Below, one piece after another: positions 30,787-38,892 of a stretch of 64,000 bases of DNA. Position numbers and translations under genes: made by a program. Below the pieces are notes generated by a model. That model had not been told where the DNA came from, did no database searches, and was given only the letters and a program-made list of their open reading frames with translations. How positions within the stretch are numbered: the stretch's first letter is position 1; the number at the start of each line of letters is the position of its first letter. Source of the stretch: Arthrobacter luteolus NBRC 107841 (GTDB lineage Bacteria; Actinomycetota; Actinomycetes; Actinomycetales; Micrococcaceae); assembly GCF_001552075.1 (NCBI RefSeq), contig NZ_BCQM01000003.1, forward strand, positions 186,001-250,000. The letters are read 5' to 3'.

Positions 30787-30799
30787 CGCGGACCATTTA

Positions 30800-30836
30800 A
30801 CGGTGTGTTGTCGGTTCGAGTCCGACCTGGGGTACC
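30800..30836 (+). other. tRNA 3'-end fragment marking attR
   Basis: GTCGG-TTCGAGT-CCGAC is a perfect T-arm, followed by the seven-base acceptor strand CTGGGGT, a discriminator A and CC. No D-arm, anticodon arm or matching 5' acceptor lies upstream; that sequence is phage. So this is the duplicated 3' end left at the right prophage boundary. The complete tRNA should lie at the left boundary, outside the window. Isotype not determinable here. Confidence 0.7.
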
Positions 30837-31127
30837 TGAATTCCCGGTTGACGGGCCGTCCGGCGCCAGCCGGGCGCTATCCGATGCGCTGAGATGCAGC
30901 GCCGAGATATCTCGTTAAGGGTTAACGTTTCCAGCCGCACATAATGACCCCTCAGCAAGCACATACCTACGCACGATGTATCATTCGCGCCACAGGTGTG
31001 ATGAGTGTTACAAGGCTGTAACCGGAACCCCTTATCTTCGTCACATTATTCAACTAGCTTTTCTTCCACCAGGAACACCTGGTGACAGCATCAAAGGCAC
31101 CCGCCTTTCGATCGGGGAGAAAAGTAC
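30837..31127. promoter_or_regulatory. Intergenic region between attR and the binding-protein gene
   Basis: About 290 nt without a gene. It holds the palindrome CGTTAA-GGG-TTAACG (30913-30927) and a CRP-like site (30997-31012). GTTAC-N6-GTAAC (31007-31022) overlaps the latter. No clear -10/-35 pair was chosen. Confidence 0.4.
30997..31012. promoter_or_regulatory. CRP/GlxR-like site upstream of the binding-protein gene
   Basis: TGTGA-TGAGTG-TTACA matches TGTGA-N6-TCACA at nine of ten fixed positions. A similar site lies before the permease operon at 36,892. Confidence 0.5.
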
Positions 31128-32522
31128 ATGACTGCACTTCGCAATACCGGGCCGCTTGGCCTCGGGGATGGGTATGGCCGCGCCGCAAAAATCGCAGCAC
31201 TGGGCATGGGTATTGCCCTGTTCGCATCGGCCTGTGCCAGCGGCGGCGACTCCGGAACGGAGTCCTCACCGTCTGAAGAATCTTCGTCATCGACTGCCAG
31301 CTCTGTACTGAGTTGCCCGCCCAGCCAGGGCGGCACCGGCGAGGACCCCGGAGAAAAGGGCGACCCCGCAGCCGTTCCGGCCTCCACCGGCACCACAGAC
31401 GCTCCGCTGAAGCTCGGCACCCTGCTGCCGACCACCGGCGCTCTGGCCTTCCTCGGCCCGCCGGAAATCGCCGGCGTGGACCTGGCGGTCCAGGAAGTCA
31501 ATGCCTCCGGCGGTGTGCTGGGCAAGCCGGTTGAGGTTGTCCACCGAGATTCCGGTGACACCACCACGGACATCGCCACCCAGTCCGTAACGGACCTGCT
31601 CGGCCAGGACGTCAGTGCCGTTATCGGTGCTGCTTCTTCGGGTGTTTCCAAGACGGTCATCAACCAGATCACCGGCGCCGGCGTCATCCAGTTCTCCCCG
31701 GCCAACACCTCGCCTGACTTCACCGACTGGGACGACAACGGCCTGTACTGGCGCACCGCACCCTCCGACGTTCTCCAGGGCCGCACCCTGGGCAACTACA
31801 TCATGGAGTGCGGCGCCCAGACCGTCGGCATGATCGTCCTCAACGACGCCTACGGAACCGGCCTGCAGTCCAACATCAAGAGCTCCGTCGAGGCCGCGGG
31901 CGGCCAGGTTGTCTCCGAGGCAATGTTCAACGAAGGCGATTCCCAGTTCAGCAGCCAGGTTGATGCCGTGACCGGCGCCAACCCGGACGCGATCGTGGTC
32001 ATCAGCTTCGACCAGGCAAAGAGCATCGCGCCCCTGCTGACCGGAAAGGGCGTGGACCCGTCGCAGATCTTCTTCGTGGACGGCAACACCTCCGATTACA
32101 GTGCAGACCTTGAAGCAGGCACGCTCGAAGGAGCCCAGGGCACCATTCCTGGCCCGTTCGCCTCGGAAAACTTCAAGAACGCCCTGCTGGAAATTGATCC
32201 GGCGCTCAAGGACTGGGCCTATGCAGGTGAGAGCTACGACGCCGTGACCCTGCTGGCGCTGGCCGCTGAAGCTGCCGGCAGCACCGACGGGCAGGCGATG
32301 GCCGCAGAGCTCCAGGGCGTATCGCAGGACGGCGAGAAGTGCTTCGACTACGCCAGCTGCGTCACGATCCTCCGCGGCGGCGGGGATATCGACTACGACG
32401 GCTACTCCGGGCCGGTGAGCTTCGATGAGAACGGCGACCCGACCGAGGCCTTCATTGGCATCTACCAGTTCGACGCCGACAACAAGCCGGTGCCGAGCCG
32501 CTCGGAAGTGGGCAAGCTCTAA
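31128..32522 (+). CDS. ABC transporter substrate-binding lipoprotein (branched-chain amino acid type)
   Basis: A 464-aa lipoprotein: basic start, hydrophobic segment and lipobox ASAC (Cys 36), a Ser/Glu-rich linker, then a Peripla_BP_6 fold from about residue 92 (LKLGTLLPTTGALAFLGPPE, NDAYGTGL, YDAVTLLALAAEA). It should capture amino acids or related small molecules for the permease genes, which here lie convergent to it. GGGGAG precedes the ATG. A strong terminator follows. Exact substrate unknown. Confidence 0.85.
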   Translation: MTALRNTGPLGLGDGYGRAAKIAALGMGIALFASACASGGDSGTESSPSEESSSSTASSVLSCPPSQGGTGEDPGEKGDPAAVPASTGTTDAPLKLGTLLPTTGALAFLGPPEIAGVDLAVQEVNASGGVLGKPVEVVHRDSGDTTTDIATQSVTDLLGQDVSAVIGAASSGVSKTVINQITGAGVIQFSPANTSPDFTDWDDNGLYWRTAPSDVLQGRTLGNYIMECGAQTVGMIVLNDAYGTGLQSNIKSSVEAAGGQVVSEAMFNEGDSQFSSQVDAVTGANPDAIVVISFDQAKSIAPLLTGKGVDPSQIFFVDGNTSDYSADLEAGTLEGAQGTIPGPFASENFKNALLEIDPALKDWAYAGESYDAVTLLALAAEAAGSTDGQAMAAELQGVSQDGEKCFDYASCVTILRGGGDIDYDGYSGPVSFDENGDPTEAFIGIYQFDADNKPVPSRSEVGKL

Positions 32523-32567
32523 GCGCCGCGCACCAGGGCTGACCCGGTTCACGGGCTCACCCGCACC

Positions 32568-32605
32568 AAAGGAAGGGCTCCCGCCACGGCGGGAGCCCTT
32601 CCTTT
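32568..32605. terminator. Bidirectional terminator between convergent transporter units
   Basis: An 18-bp near-loopless perfect stem (AAAGGAAGGGCTCCCGCC and its complement) with A/T ends on both sides, placed between the stops of the binding protein and LivF genes. Confidence 0.85.
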
Positions 32606-32639
32606 GCGATGGTGTGACTCGTGCTGGCCGGAAGGCGGG

Positions 32640-33386
32640 TCAGGCGGTATCGGCCAGTGTGCCGAGGTAGAGCTGGATGACCTTGGGATCCTTCATCAGT
32701 TCCCGGCCGGTGCCGGTGTAGGCATCCTTGCCCTGGTCCAGGACATAGGCCCGGTCGCAGATCTGCAGACAGCGGCGGGCATTCTGTTCCACCATGATCA
32801 CCGAAACACCGGCCCGGTTGATCTCGTGGACCCGCAGGAAGGTTTCGTCCTGCTTCACGGGGGAGAGGCCGGCGGAGGGCTCATCGAGGAGAAGCACGGC
32901 CGGTTCCATCATCAGCGCGCGCCCCATGGCAACCATCTGCCGTTCGCCTCCGGAGAGTGAACCTGCCCGCTGGCTCCGGCGTTTCTTCAGCTCGGGAAAC
33001 AGTTCCGCCACGAACTCGAAACGGTCCTTGAAGTTCTTCGGCTGCTGGTAAAGGCCCATCTGCAGGTTCTCTTCGATGGTCAGCGAGGCAAAGACGTTAT
33101 TGTTCTGCGGGACAAAACCGACGCCCCGGGTCACCAGTTTGTTCGCCTTCAGGCCGGTCAGGTCCTGGCCGCGCACCATCACCGTGCCTGAATGCACCTT
33201 GACCAGGCCGAACATCGCCTTCAGAAGTGTGGACTTGCCGGCCCCGTTGGGCCCGATGATGCCGATAAGTTCACCCCTGCGGGCTTCGATCGAACAGCCG
33301 TTCAGGATATTGACGCCGGGAATGTAGCCGGCCACCAGATCAGTAACCTTGACGACGGAATCGCCCTCGAAGTTCTCTGCGCTCAT
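32640..33386 (-). CDS. livF: ABC transporter ATP-binding protein LivF
   Basis: A 248-aa ATPase with Walker A GPNGAGKST, signature LSGGERQ and Walker B LLLDEPSAGLSP, followed by the family-typical VEQNARRCLQICDRAYVLDQG. It powers import with LivG. Last gene of the leftward operon; its ATG overlaps the livG stop. Confidence 0.9.
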   Translation of the reverse strand: MSAENFEGDSVVKVTDLVAGYIPGVNILNGCSIEARRGELIGIIGPNGAGKSTLLKAMFGLVKVHSGTVMVRGQDLTGLKANKLVTRGVGFVPQNNNVFASLTIEENLQMGLYQQPKNFKDRFEFVAELFPELKKRRSQRAGSLSGGERQMVAMGRALMMEPAVLLLDEPSAGLSPVKQDETFLRVHEINRAGVSVIMVEQNARRCLQICDRAYVLDQGKDAYTGTGRELMKDPKVIQLYLGTLADTA

Positions 33387-34471
33387 GCCAGGTCCTTACG
33401 TTCGTGGATGGTGGGACTGGACAGGTCATCGTCGGGCCGGATGTCCGATTCGGGGTCCCTTTCCAGCACGGCCTCGAGTTTCTCGAAGCCTTCGGAATCA
33501 CCCAGATCGACGTCGTGATGGGCGCCCAGATAGGCATCGATCACAGCCTGGTCCTTCATGACCTCACCGGGCGGGCCCTCGGCCACGACCTTGCCTTCGG
33601 CCATCACAATCACCCAGTCGGCAATATGGCGGACCATATGCATGTCGTGTTCCACAAACAGGACCGTCATGCCTTCGGCCTTCAGGTTCTTGATGTGGTC
33701 CAGCAGCGACTGGGTCAGGGCAGGATTCACTCCGGCCATTGGCTCGTCGAGCATCACCAGCCTGGGATTGACCATCAGCGCACGCGCCATCTCCAGCAGC
33801 TTGCGCTGCCCGCCGGAGAGCGACGCCGCGTACTCGGTGCGTTTGGTGTCCAGCTTGAACTTTGCCAGCAGGCGGTCCGCCTGTTCGGTGATTTCGTCCT
33901 CGCGGCCCTTCCACAGCGGGCGGAACAGCGCCCGGCGCAGCGCCTCGCCGGGCTGCTTGTTCGCACCCAGCCGCATGTTCTCCAGAACGGTCAGCTTCCC
34001 CATCACTTTTGTCAGCTGAAAGGTCCGCACCATGCCCAGGCGCGCCACCCGGTAGGCAGAGACGCCAGCCAGATCCCGGTCCTCGAACTTCCACTCTCCG
34101 GACTGCGGGGTATCAAACCCGGTCAGAAGGTTGAAGAGCGTGGTTTTGCCGGCACCGTTGGGCCCAATCAGCGCCGTGATCTTATGCCGCGGGATTTCCA
34201 CGTGCTCGACGTTGACGGCGTGGATGCCGCCGTAGGTGCGGGTCACGTTCGAGGCCACCAGGATAGGGTCGCGCTTGCGGCAGCCAGGCACCGCGGCGCC
34301 GGTGGAGATTGGGCGCTCATCGATCATGTACTGGTTCTCGGCCCAGCTTTCCTCCGGGCCGGAGTCTGCCGGTTCCGCCGCCGGTTCCGCTGATGGTGCC
34401 TCCGCGGCAGGAACGACGGCGTGGGCGCCGTCGCGGCGTTTCGGCTGGGGGCTTTGTGCTTCATGGCTCAT
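33383..34471 (-). CDS. livG: ABC transporter ATP-binding protein LivG
   Basis: A 362-aa ATPase, longer than the usual 255-300. About 65 extra N-terminal residues are Pro/Ala/Glu rich and about 50 acidic residues follow the core. Core motifs: GPNGAGKTTLF, LSGGQRKLLEMARAL, MLDEPMAGVNP, FVEHDMHMV. The NBD core is intact, so the extensions are probably regulatory or neutral. Confidence 0.9.
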   Translation of the reverse strand: MSHEAQSPQPKRRDGAHAVVPAAEAPSAEPAAEPADSGPEESWAENQYMIDERPISTGAAVPGCRKRDPILVASNVTRTYGGIHAVNVEHVEIPRHKITALIGPNGAGKTTLFNLLTGFDTPQSGEWKFEDRDLAGVSAYRVARLGMVRTFQLTKVMGKLTVLENMRLGANKQPGEALRRALFRPLWKGREDEITEQADRLLAKFKLDTKRTEYAASLSGGQRKLLEMARALMVNPRLVMLDEPMAGVNPALTQSLLDHIKNLKAEGMTVLFVEHDMHMVRHIADWVIVMAEGKVVAEGPPGEVMKDQAVIDAYLGAHHDVDLGDSEGFEKLEAVLERDPESDIRPDDDLSSPTIHERKDLA

Positions 34472-35448
34472 GCGAATGACAGCTCCTTCTTATTGCCCAG
34501 CACGCCCTGCGGCCGGAAGATCATCAGCAGCATCAGCGCCACACCTACAAGGATGTAACGAAGCTGGCCGGCCTGGGTAGTGGTCAGGAAAGTGATGAAC
34601 CCGGACTCGATGGCGCCGTAGAGCAGTCCCTGGGTAAGGGAGAGTACTGCCCAGAAAATCATGGCGCCGATCACCGGCCCGAGGACCGTGGACATACCGC
34701 CCAGGAGCAGGGCCGTATAGAGGAAGAACGTGAGTTCAGTGCCGTAGTTGGCCGGCTGGACGGCTCCGCGGGGGAGGGTGAAGATGATGCCCGCAAGTGA
34801 GCCGAGCAGGCCGCCGATGATCAGCGCCTGCATTTTGTAGGCGTACACGTTCTTACCGAGCGAGCGCACCGCGTTCTCGTCCTCGCGGATGCCCTTGACC
34901 ACGCGGCCCCAGGGGCTGCGGACCAGGAGCCAGACCACCAGGCAGGCCAGTGCGACGACGCCCCAGGCCACGACCCGGATCCAGAGGTCCCGCTCGTTGA
35001 GGCTGAACGGCCCCAGCGTGTAGACGCCCGGTGGGAACGGGTTCAGTGCATAGAACCCGCCTTCGAAGGACGCCAGGCCGTTGGCGGAGCCGGTGACTTC
35101 CGTCAGCCCGTTCGTGGTGACAATGTAACGGACGATTTCCGCGGCGGCGATGGTGACGATTGCCAGGTAGTCCGCCCGCAGCCGCAGGGTCGGCAGGCCC
35201 AGGATCACCGCGAACGCCACAGAGGCCAGCATGGCAATCAGCAGTGCCACCGGCAGCGGTGCATTGAAGCTCAGGGTGGGAATGGCGAAGCCGTAGGCTC
35301 CGATGGCCATAAAGCCGGCCTGCCCGAAGTTCAGCAGCCCGGTGTAGCCGAAGTGCACCGCGAGGCCCAGCGCGGCCAGCGCGTAAGCCGCCGTGGTGGG
35401 AGTGAAGAATTCGTTGACTGCACCCAGCAGTATGTTTCCGAAGTCCAT
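34468..35448 (-). CDS. livM: ABC transporter permease LivM
   Basis: A 326-aa polytopic protein with eight or more hydrophobic segments and the coupling-loop region GRVVKGIREDENAVRSLGKN typical of LivM. Coupled to livG by a 4-nt overlap and 10 nt after livH. Confidence 0.9.
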   Translation of the reverse strand: MDFGNILLGAVNEFFTPTTAAYALAALGLAVHFGYTGLLNFGQAGFMAIGAYGFAIPTLSFNAPLPVALLIAMLASVAFAVILGLPTLRLRADYLAIVTIAAAEIVRYIVTTNGLTEVTGSANGLASFEGGFYALNPFPPGVYTLGPFSLNERDLWIRVVAWGVVALACLVVWLLVRSPWGRVVKGIREDENAVRSLGKNVYAYKMQALIIGGLLGSLAGIIFTLPRGAVQPANYGTELTFFLYTALLLGGMSTVLGPVIGAMIFWAVLSLTQGLLYGAIESGFITFLTTTQAGQLRYILVGVALMLLMIFRPQGVLGNKKELSFA

Positions 35449-35458
35449 GTCGAAGCCC

Positions 35459-36829
35459 CTAACCTATGCGCTCACGGCGGCCGAGGATGCCCTGCGGCCG
35501 GACCAGGAGGACGAGAATCATGATGAGCAGCGCGCCGACGTACTTCAGGTCCGCCTCGAGCCAGAGCGTGGAGATCTCCACGAAGAGTCCCACGATGATG
35601 GAACCGATCAGGGCGCCGAAGACTGTGCCGAGCCCGCCAAGCGTCACGGAGGCAAAGATCAGCAGCAGGATCTGCTGCCCCATGTTGAAGGAGACCCCTG
35701 GGCGGTAGTAGGCCCAGAGAATGCCGCCCAGGGCAGCCAGCGCACCGCCGGCCATCCAGACGATCCGGATCACCCGGTCGACGTCGATGCCCGACGCTGC
35801 AGCCAGCGGCGGGTTGTCAGCGACCGCCCGCGTGGCCTTGCCGATCCGGGTGCGCAGCAGCAGGGCTGCAACCACTAGGATGACGGCCAGGGAGACGCAC
35901 AGGGACACCAGGTTGTTCCGTGAGATCGAGACGGGACCGAGTTCGAGCATCGGACTCTGGGAATCGGGCAGCTGCTGGGTCGCTCCGCCGAAGAAGAAGA
36001 GGATCGTATAGCGCAGGGCCAGTGCCAGTCCGATGCTGACGATCATCATCGGGACCAGGCCGGTGCCGCGCATCCGCAGCGGTTTCCACAACCCGGCGTC
36101 CTGCACGTAGCCCAGACCCGCACCGCCGGCCACCGCAAGTATCAGCGCCAGCCACAGCGGCAGGCCGGCGGCGGAGAAAGCGAAGGCCAGCACAGCACCG
36201 AACGTGACCATTTCTCCGTGCGCGAAGTTGGTCAGTCCGGTGGTCCCAAAGATGAGCGAGAGCCCGACGGCGCTGAGCGCGAGCAGGAGCCCGAAACTGA
36301 GTCCGGCGACGGCCCGCTCGATGAGTTTGGTCCCGAAGCTGTCTCCCTGGAGGACGATGCCCTCGCCGAGGAGGAAAAGGGTGGTGATGTTGGAGGTGCC
36401 GGCGAACGTCACCGTACGGGGGTTTTCCTGCCCTTCGGCGAGTCCGAGGCCCTCGGGGAGGGTGGACTCATCGAGTTCCACTTCGTAGGCTCCCTGTTCC
36501 GGGACGCCGATGGACCAGGAACCGTTTTCAGCCGTCTGCGTCTGCGCTTCATAGCCGTTGGCGCTCGCCTTGATCGTGACCCCGGAGACCGGAGAGCCCG
36601 CGTTCCGCAGGACACCGCTGATGCGGTCCTGGTATTCGGCCCCGTCCGTGACGGTGCCGCCGGGGCTTTCGGATTCTCCGGCGCCTGTCTCAGATGCGGG
36701 GCTTTCTGATGCCGAGGGTGGAGCTGTCGTTGCATGCACGGCAGGGGCGGCGAGCAGGAGACCGGCAAATATGCCGGCCACCGCCGCGAGCGTCCCTATA
36801 TACCGGGCGAGTGCCGATATTCGTCCCAA
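35459..36829 (-). CDS. livH: ABC transporter permease LivH with extracytoplasmic N-terminal domain
   Basis: A 456-aa protein. It begins with a signal-like segment (about residues 2-33, ending APAVHA), then a Ser/Glu-rich linker and an approximately 80-residue Ig or carboxypeptidase-regulatory-like domain (ISGVLRNAGSPVSGVTIKAS, GSWSIGVPEQGAYEVEL). The LivH permease follows from about 165, with TTGLTNFAHGEMVTFGA and coupling loop GKATRAVADNPPLAAASGID. LivH is normally about 290 aa. The start is TTG with GGAGG 9 nt upstream; the much longer frame runs into the promoter. Confidence 0.8.
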   Translation of the reverse strand: MGRISALARYIGTLAAVAGIFAGLLLAAPAVHATTAPPSASESPASETGAGESESPGGTVTDGAEYQDRISGVLRNAGSPVSGVTIKASANGYEAQTQTAENGSWSIGVPEQGAYEVELDESTLPEGLGLAEGQENPRTVTFAGTSNITTLFLLGEGIVLQGDSFGTKLIERAVAGLSFGLLLALSAVGLSLIFGTTGLTNFAHGEMVTFGAVLAFAFSAAGLPLWLALILAVAGGAGLGYVQDAGLWKPLRMRGTGLVPMMIVSIGLALALRYTILFFFGGATQQLPDSQSPMLELGPVSISRNNLVSLCVSLAVILVVAALLLRTRIGKATRAVADNPPLAAASGIDVDRVIRIVWMAGGALAALGGILWAYYRPGVSFNMGQQILLLIFASVTLGGLGTVFGALIGSIIVGLFVEISTLWLEADLKYVGALLIMILVLLVRPQGILGRRERIG

Positions 36830-36854
36830 AGTGAATAACCTCCGCCGGGGTATT

Positions 36855-36881
36855 AGTGCGCCGGTTTTCGGCGCACTTTTT
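36855..36881. terminator. Hairpin with T-tract in the livH leader
   Basis: A 9-bp perfect stem (AGTGCGCCG / CGGCGCACT) with TTTTT on its plus-strand 3' side. In the leftward transcript it lies 25 nt before the TTG of livH. It could stop antisense transcription or act as a leader element. Confidence 0.5.
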
Positions 36882-36891
36882 GTGTGACCAA

Positions 36892-36907
36892 TGTGATGTG
36901 CGTCACG
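36892..36907. promoter_or_regulatory. CRP/GlxR-like site upstream of livH
   Basis: TGTGA-TGTGCG-TCACG, nine of ten fixed positions of the CRP consensus. Placed about 65 nt before the livH start. Confidence 0.55.
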
Positions 36908-37104
36908 GGTGTGGATCATGCTACCCGGCAGATGTTTCAGTGGGGTGACCGGACAAGTGAGCTTTTGTCGCGATCGTGTAACGACTCCGCTGGGGTGCTT
37001 CATTATGGAAGCCGGAGGCCGGATGCGGGTCCAATGGTGCCAAACCGTTATCAACCGATTCTGTCCCTGCGGAATCTTCCGGCGCCGCCGCACGTTCTGG
37101 TTGA

Positions 37105-37110
37105 TAGGCT
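37105..37110 (+). promoter_or_regulatory. -10 box for the Bax-inhibitor-type gene
   Basis: TAGGCT about 40 nt before the ATG at 37149. The rest of 36,908-37,104 shows no gene. Confidence 0.4.
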
Positions 37111-37148
37111 CATTTACAACCAAGCCCCCCAAGATGGAGGACATTTTC

Positions 37149-37997
37149 ATGGCACAAGGCGGTAACCCGGTTTTCAACGGAAAGAATTTCCGTTCCCAGA
37201 CCCGTGGCGGAGCAGCCACAGTACCGGCCAGTGGACCGTTTGCAGGGCAGGACCCCATGAGCCCGCAGCAGCTGCAGGACATGTATGCCGCACCCTCGGC
37301 CGGACCCGCCCAGACCGGCCGGATGACCTATGACGACGTCATCATGAAGACGCTGGGCTGCCTGGCCGTGGTCCTCCTCGGGGCTGCCATTCCGGTGTTC
37401 GTACTGCCCGGCGCGGCCGGCCTGCTGATGATCGTCGGCGCCCTGGGCGGTTTCGCCCTCGGCCTGGTCAACTCCTTCAAGCGGGAACCGGTTCCGGCCC
37501 TCATCCTGGCGTATGCCCTCCTCGAAGGTATGTTCCTCGGTGCACTGACCCAGGTCCTCGACGCCATGTACCCGGGCATCGGGCTGCAGGCCGTACTGGG
37601 CACCCTCGCCGTCTTCGCCGTGACCCTGGTGCTGTTCAAGAGCGGCAAGGTCCGCGCCACGCCGAAGGCCATGCGCTTCTTTATGATCGCGATGATCGGC
37701 TACCTGGTGTTCTCGCTCATGAACATGGGCCTGATGATCTTCGGTGTTGTGGATGACCCGTGGGGCGTGCGCGGCGTGGAGATCGCCGGAATCCCGCTGG
37801 GCGTCATCATCGGCCTGCTGGCCGTGGGCCTGGCTGCCTTCTCGCTGATCATGGACTTCACCTCGATCGAGCAGGGCGTCAAAGCCGGCGCCCCGCAGCG
37901 CTACTCCTGGACCGCTGCCTTTGGCCTGACGGTCACCCTGGTCTGGCTCTACGTGGAAATCATCCGCATCCTCGCGATCCTGCGCGGAAGCGAATAG
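37149..37997 (+). CDS. Bax inhibitor-1/YccA family membrane protein
   Basis: A 282-aa protein with a disordered 65-residue start and seven hydrophobic segments. The C-terminal part (FTSIEQGVKAGAPQRYSW) carries the conserved acidic and aromatic residues of the BI-1 family, thought to be pH-sensitive ion leaks. GGAGG precedes the ATG at 37149. A terminator follows. Confidence 0.85.
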   Translation: MAQGGNPVFNGKNFRSQTRGGAATVPASGPFAGQDPMSPQQLQDMYAAPSAGPAQTGRMTYDDVIMKTLGCLAVVLLGAAIPVFVLPGAAGLLMIVGALGGFALGLVNSFKREPVPALILAYALLEGMFLGALTQVLDAMYPGIGLQAVLGTLAVFAVTLVLFKSGKVRATPKAMRFFMIAMIGYLVFSLMNMGLMIFGVVDDPWGVRGVEIAGIPLGVIIGLLAVGLAAFSLIMDFTSIEQGVKAGAPQRYSWTAAFGLTVTLVWLYVEIIRILAILRGSE

Positions 37998-38020
37998 CCT
38001 TCAGCCTCCGGGCATCATCC

Positions 38021-38060
38021 GCGGGACCGCAGCTGCCAAGCTGCGGTCCCGCGGCTCTTT
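38021..38060 (+). terminator. Intrinsic terminator
   Basis: A 14-bp perfect stem (38021-38034 with 38039-38052), 4-nt loop, then GGCTCTTT, after the BI-1 gene. Confidence 0.8.
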
Positions 38061-38128
38061 AACCGGCAATACGCTTCTGCCGAGCAGCGGTCAACCGTAC
38101 TATCAGGGCCACTGATCTAGGGGGAAAA

Positions 38129-38848
38129 GTGACCGAGGAACATACCGGGCACGCTGCGGCGTTCCAGGAGCTGCTGCTGGGTGCGGAAGAACTGGAGGCA
38201 TTCCTGGCCGGGGTGGCGGGGCTGGCCGCCGCACACCTGGGCGCAGACGGGGTCCGGGGCTGTTCCCTGGTCATCGAGCGGGCACGCCGTGCCAGGGCCG
38301 CAGCGGACAGCGACGAACGTTCCGCCCGCATGGCTGCCGCGGCCTTCGGCAACGGCGGACCAGGACTCGCGGCACTGGCCGAGAACCAGTCCGTGGCGGT
38401 CACGGACGCCTGGTCTGAAACCCGTTGGCACGGATTCCCGGGAACGGCGGCCGCCGACGGAATGCGTTCCATGGCCGCTGTTCCGCTGGCCCTGGAGGGA
38501 ACCGCCCGGGGCGCCCTGTGCGCCTACTCTCCGCGCCCGCATCTCTTTGCACCCCAGATGCTCCGGACCGTCGAGAAGGTCGCAGGAGAAGCCTCCCGGA
38601 CCCTGCGGCTGGCACTGCGGATCGACGCGCACCTCCATCGCGCGCGCAACCTTCAGGCCGCCTTGGAATCCCGGACCGTGGTGGACCTTGCGGTCGGCAT
38701 CATCATGGGACAGAACGGCTGCAGCCAGCAGGCCGCCGTCGAGATCCTGCGCAGTGTTTCCAACACCCGGAACGTGAAGATCCGCAGTGTCGCGGCCGGT
38801 GTGGTGGCTGCCGTGAGCGAACGGGTCAGTACGCACTTTGACGAGTAG
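38129..38848 (+). CDS. GAF-ANTAR transcription antiterminator
   Basis: A 239-aa protein. Residues 10-165 form a GAF-type sensor; the C-terminal 60 residues are an ANTAR RNA-binding domain with ESRTVVDLAVGIIMGQNGCS and ILRSVSNTRNVKIRSVA. ANTAR proteins bind paired hairpins to prevent termination; its targets are not visible here. GTG start with GGGGAAAA upstream. A lone regulator without a nearby kinase, common in Actinobacteria. Confidence 0.85.
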   Translation: MTEEHTGHAAAFQELLLGAEELEAFLAGVAGLAAAHLGADGVRGCSLVIERARRARAAADSDERSARMAAAAFGNGGPGLAALAENQSVAVTDAWSETRWHGFPGTAAADGMRSMAAVPLALEGTARGALCAYSPRPHLFAPQMLRTVEKVAGEASRTLRLALRIDAHLHRARNLQAALESRTVVDLAVGIIMGQNGCSQQAAVEILRSVSNTRNVKIRSVAAGVVAAVSERVSTHFDE

Positions 38849-38892
38849 CCTCCGGCCAGCCGCCAGGAGCGTCCCGGGACTAGGCTGGGGCC

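Noticed and set aside
30770-30836. Complete tRNA at the prophage end
   Set aside because: Only the T-arm and 3' acceptor strand are present; no matching 5' half within 80 nt.
31007-31022. GTTAC-N6-GTAAC as a GlnR box
   Set aside because: It overlaps the CRP-like site, which recurs at the partner operon; GlnR remains possible but has less support here.
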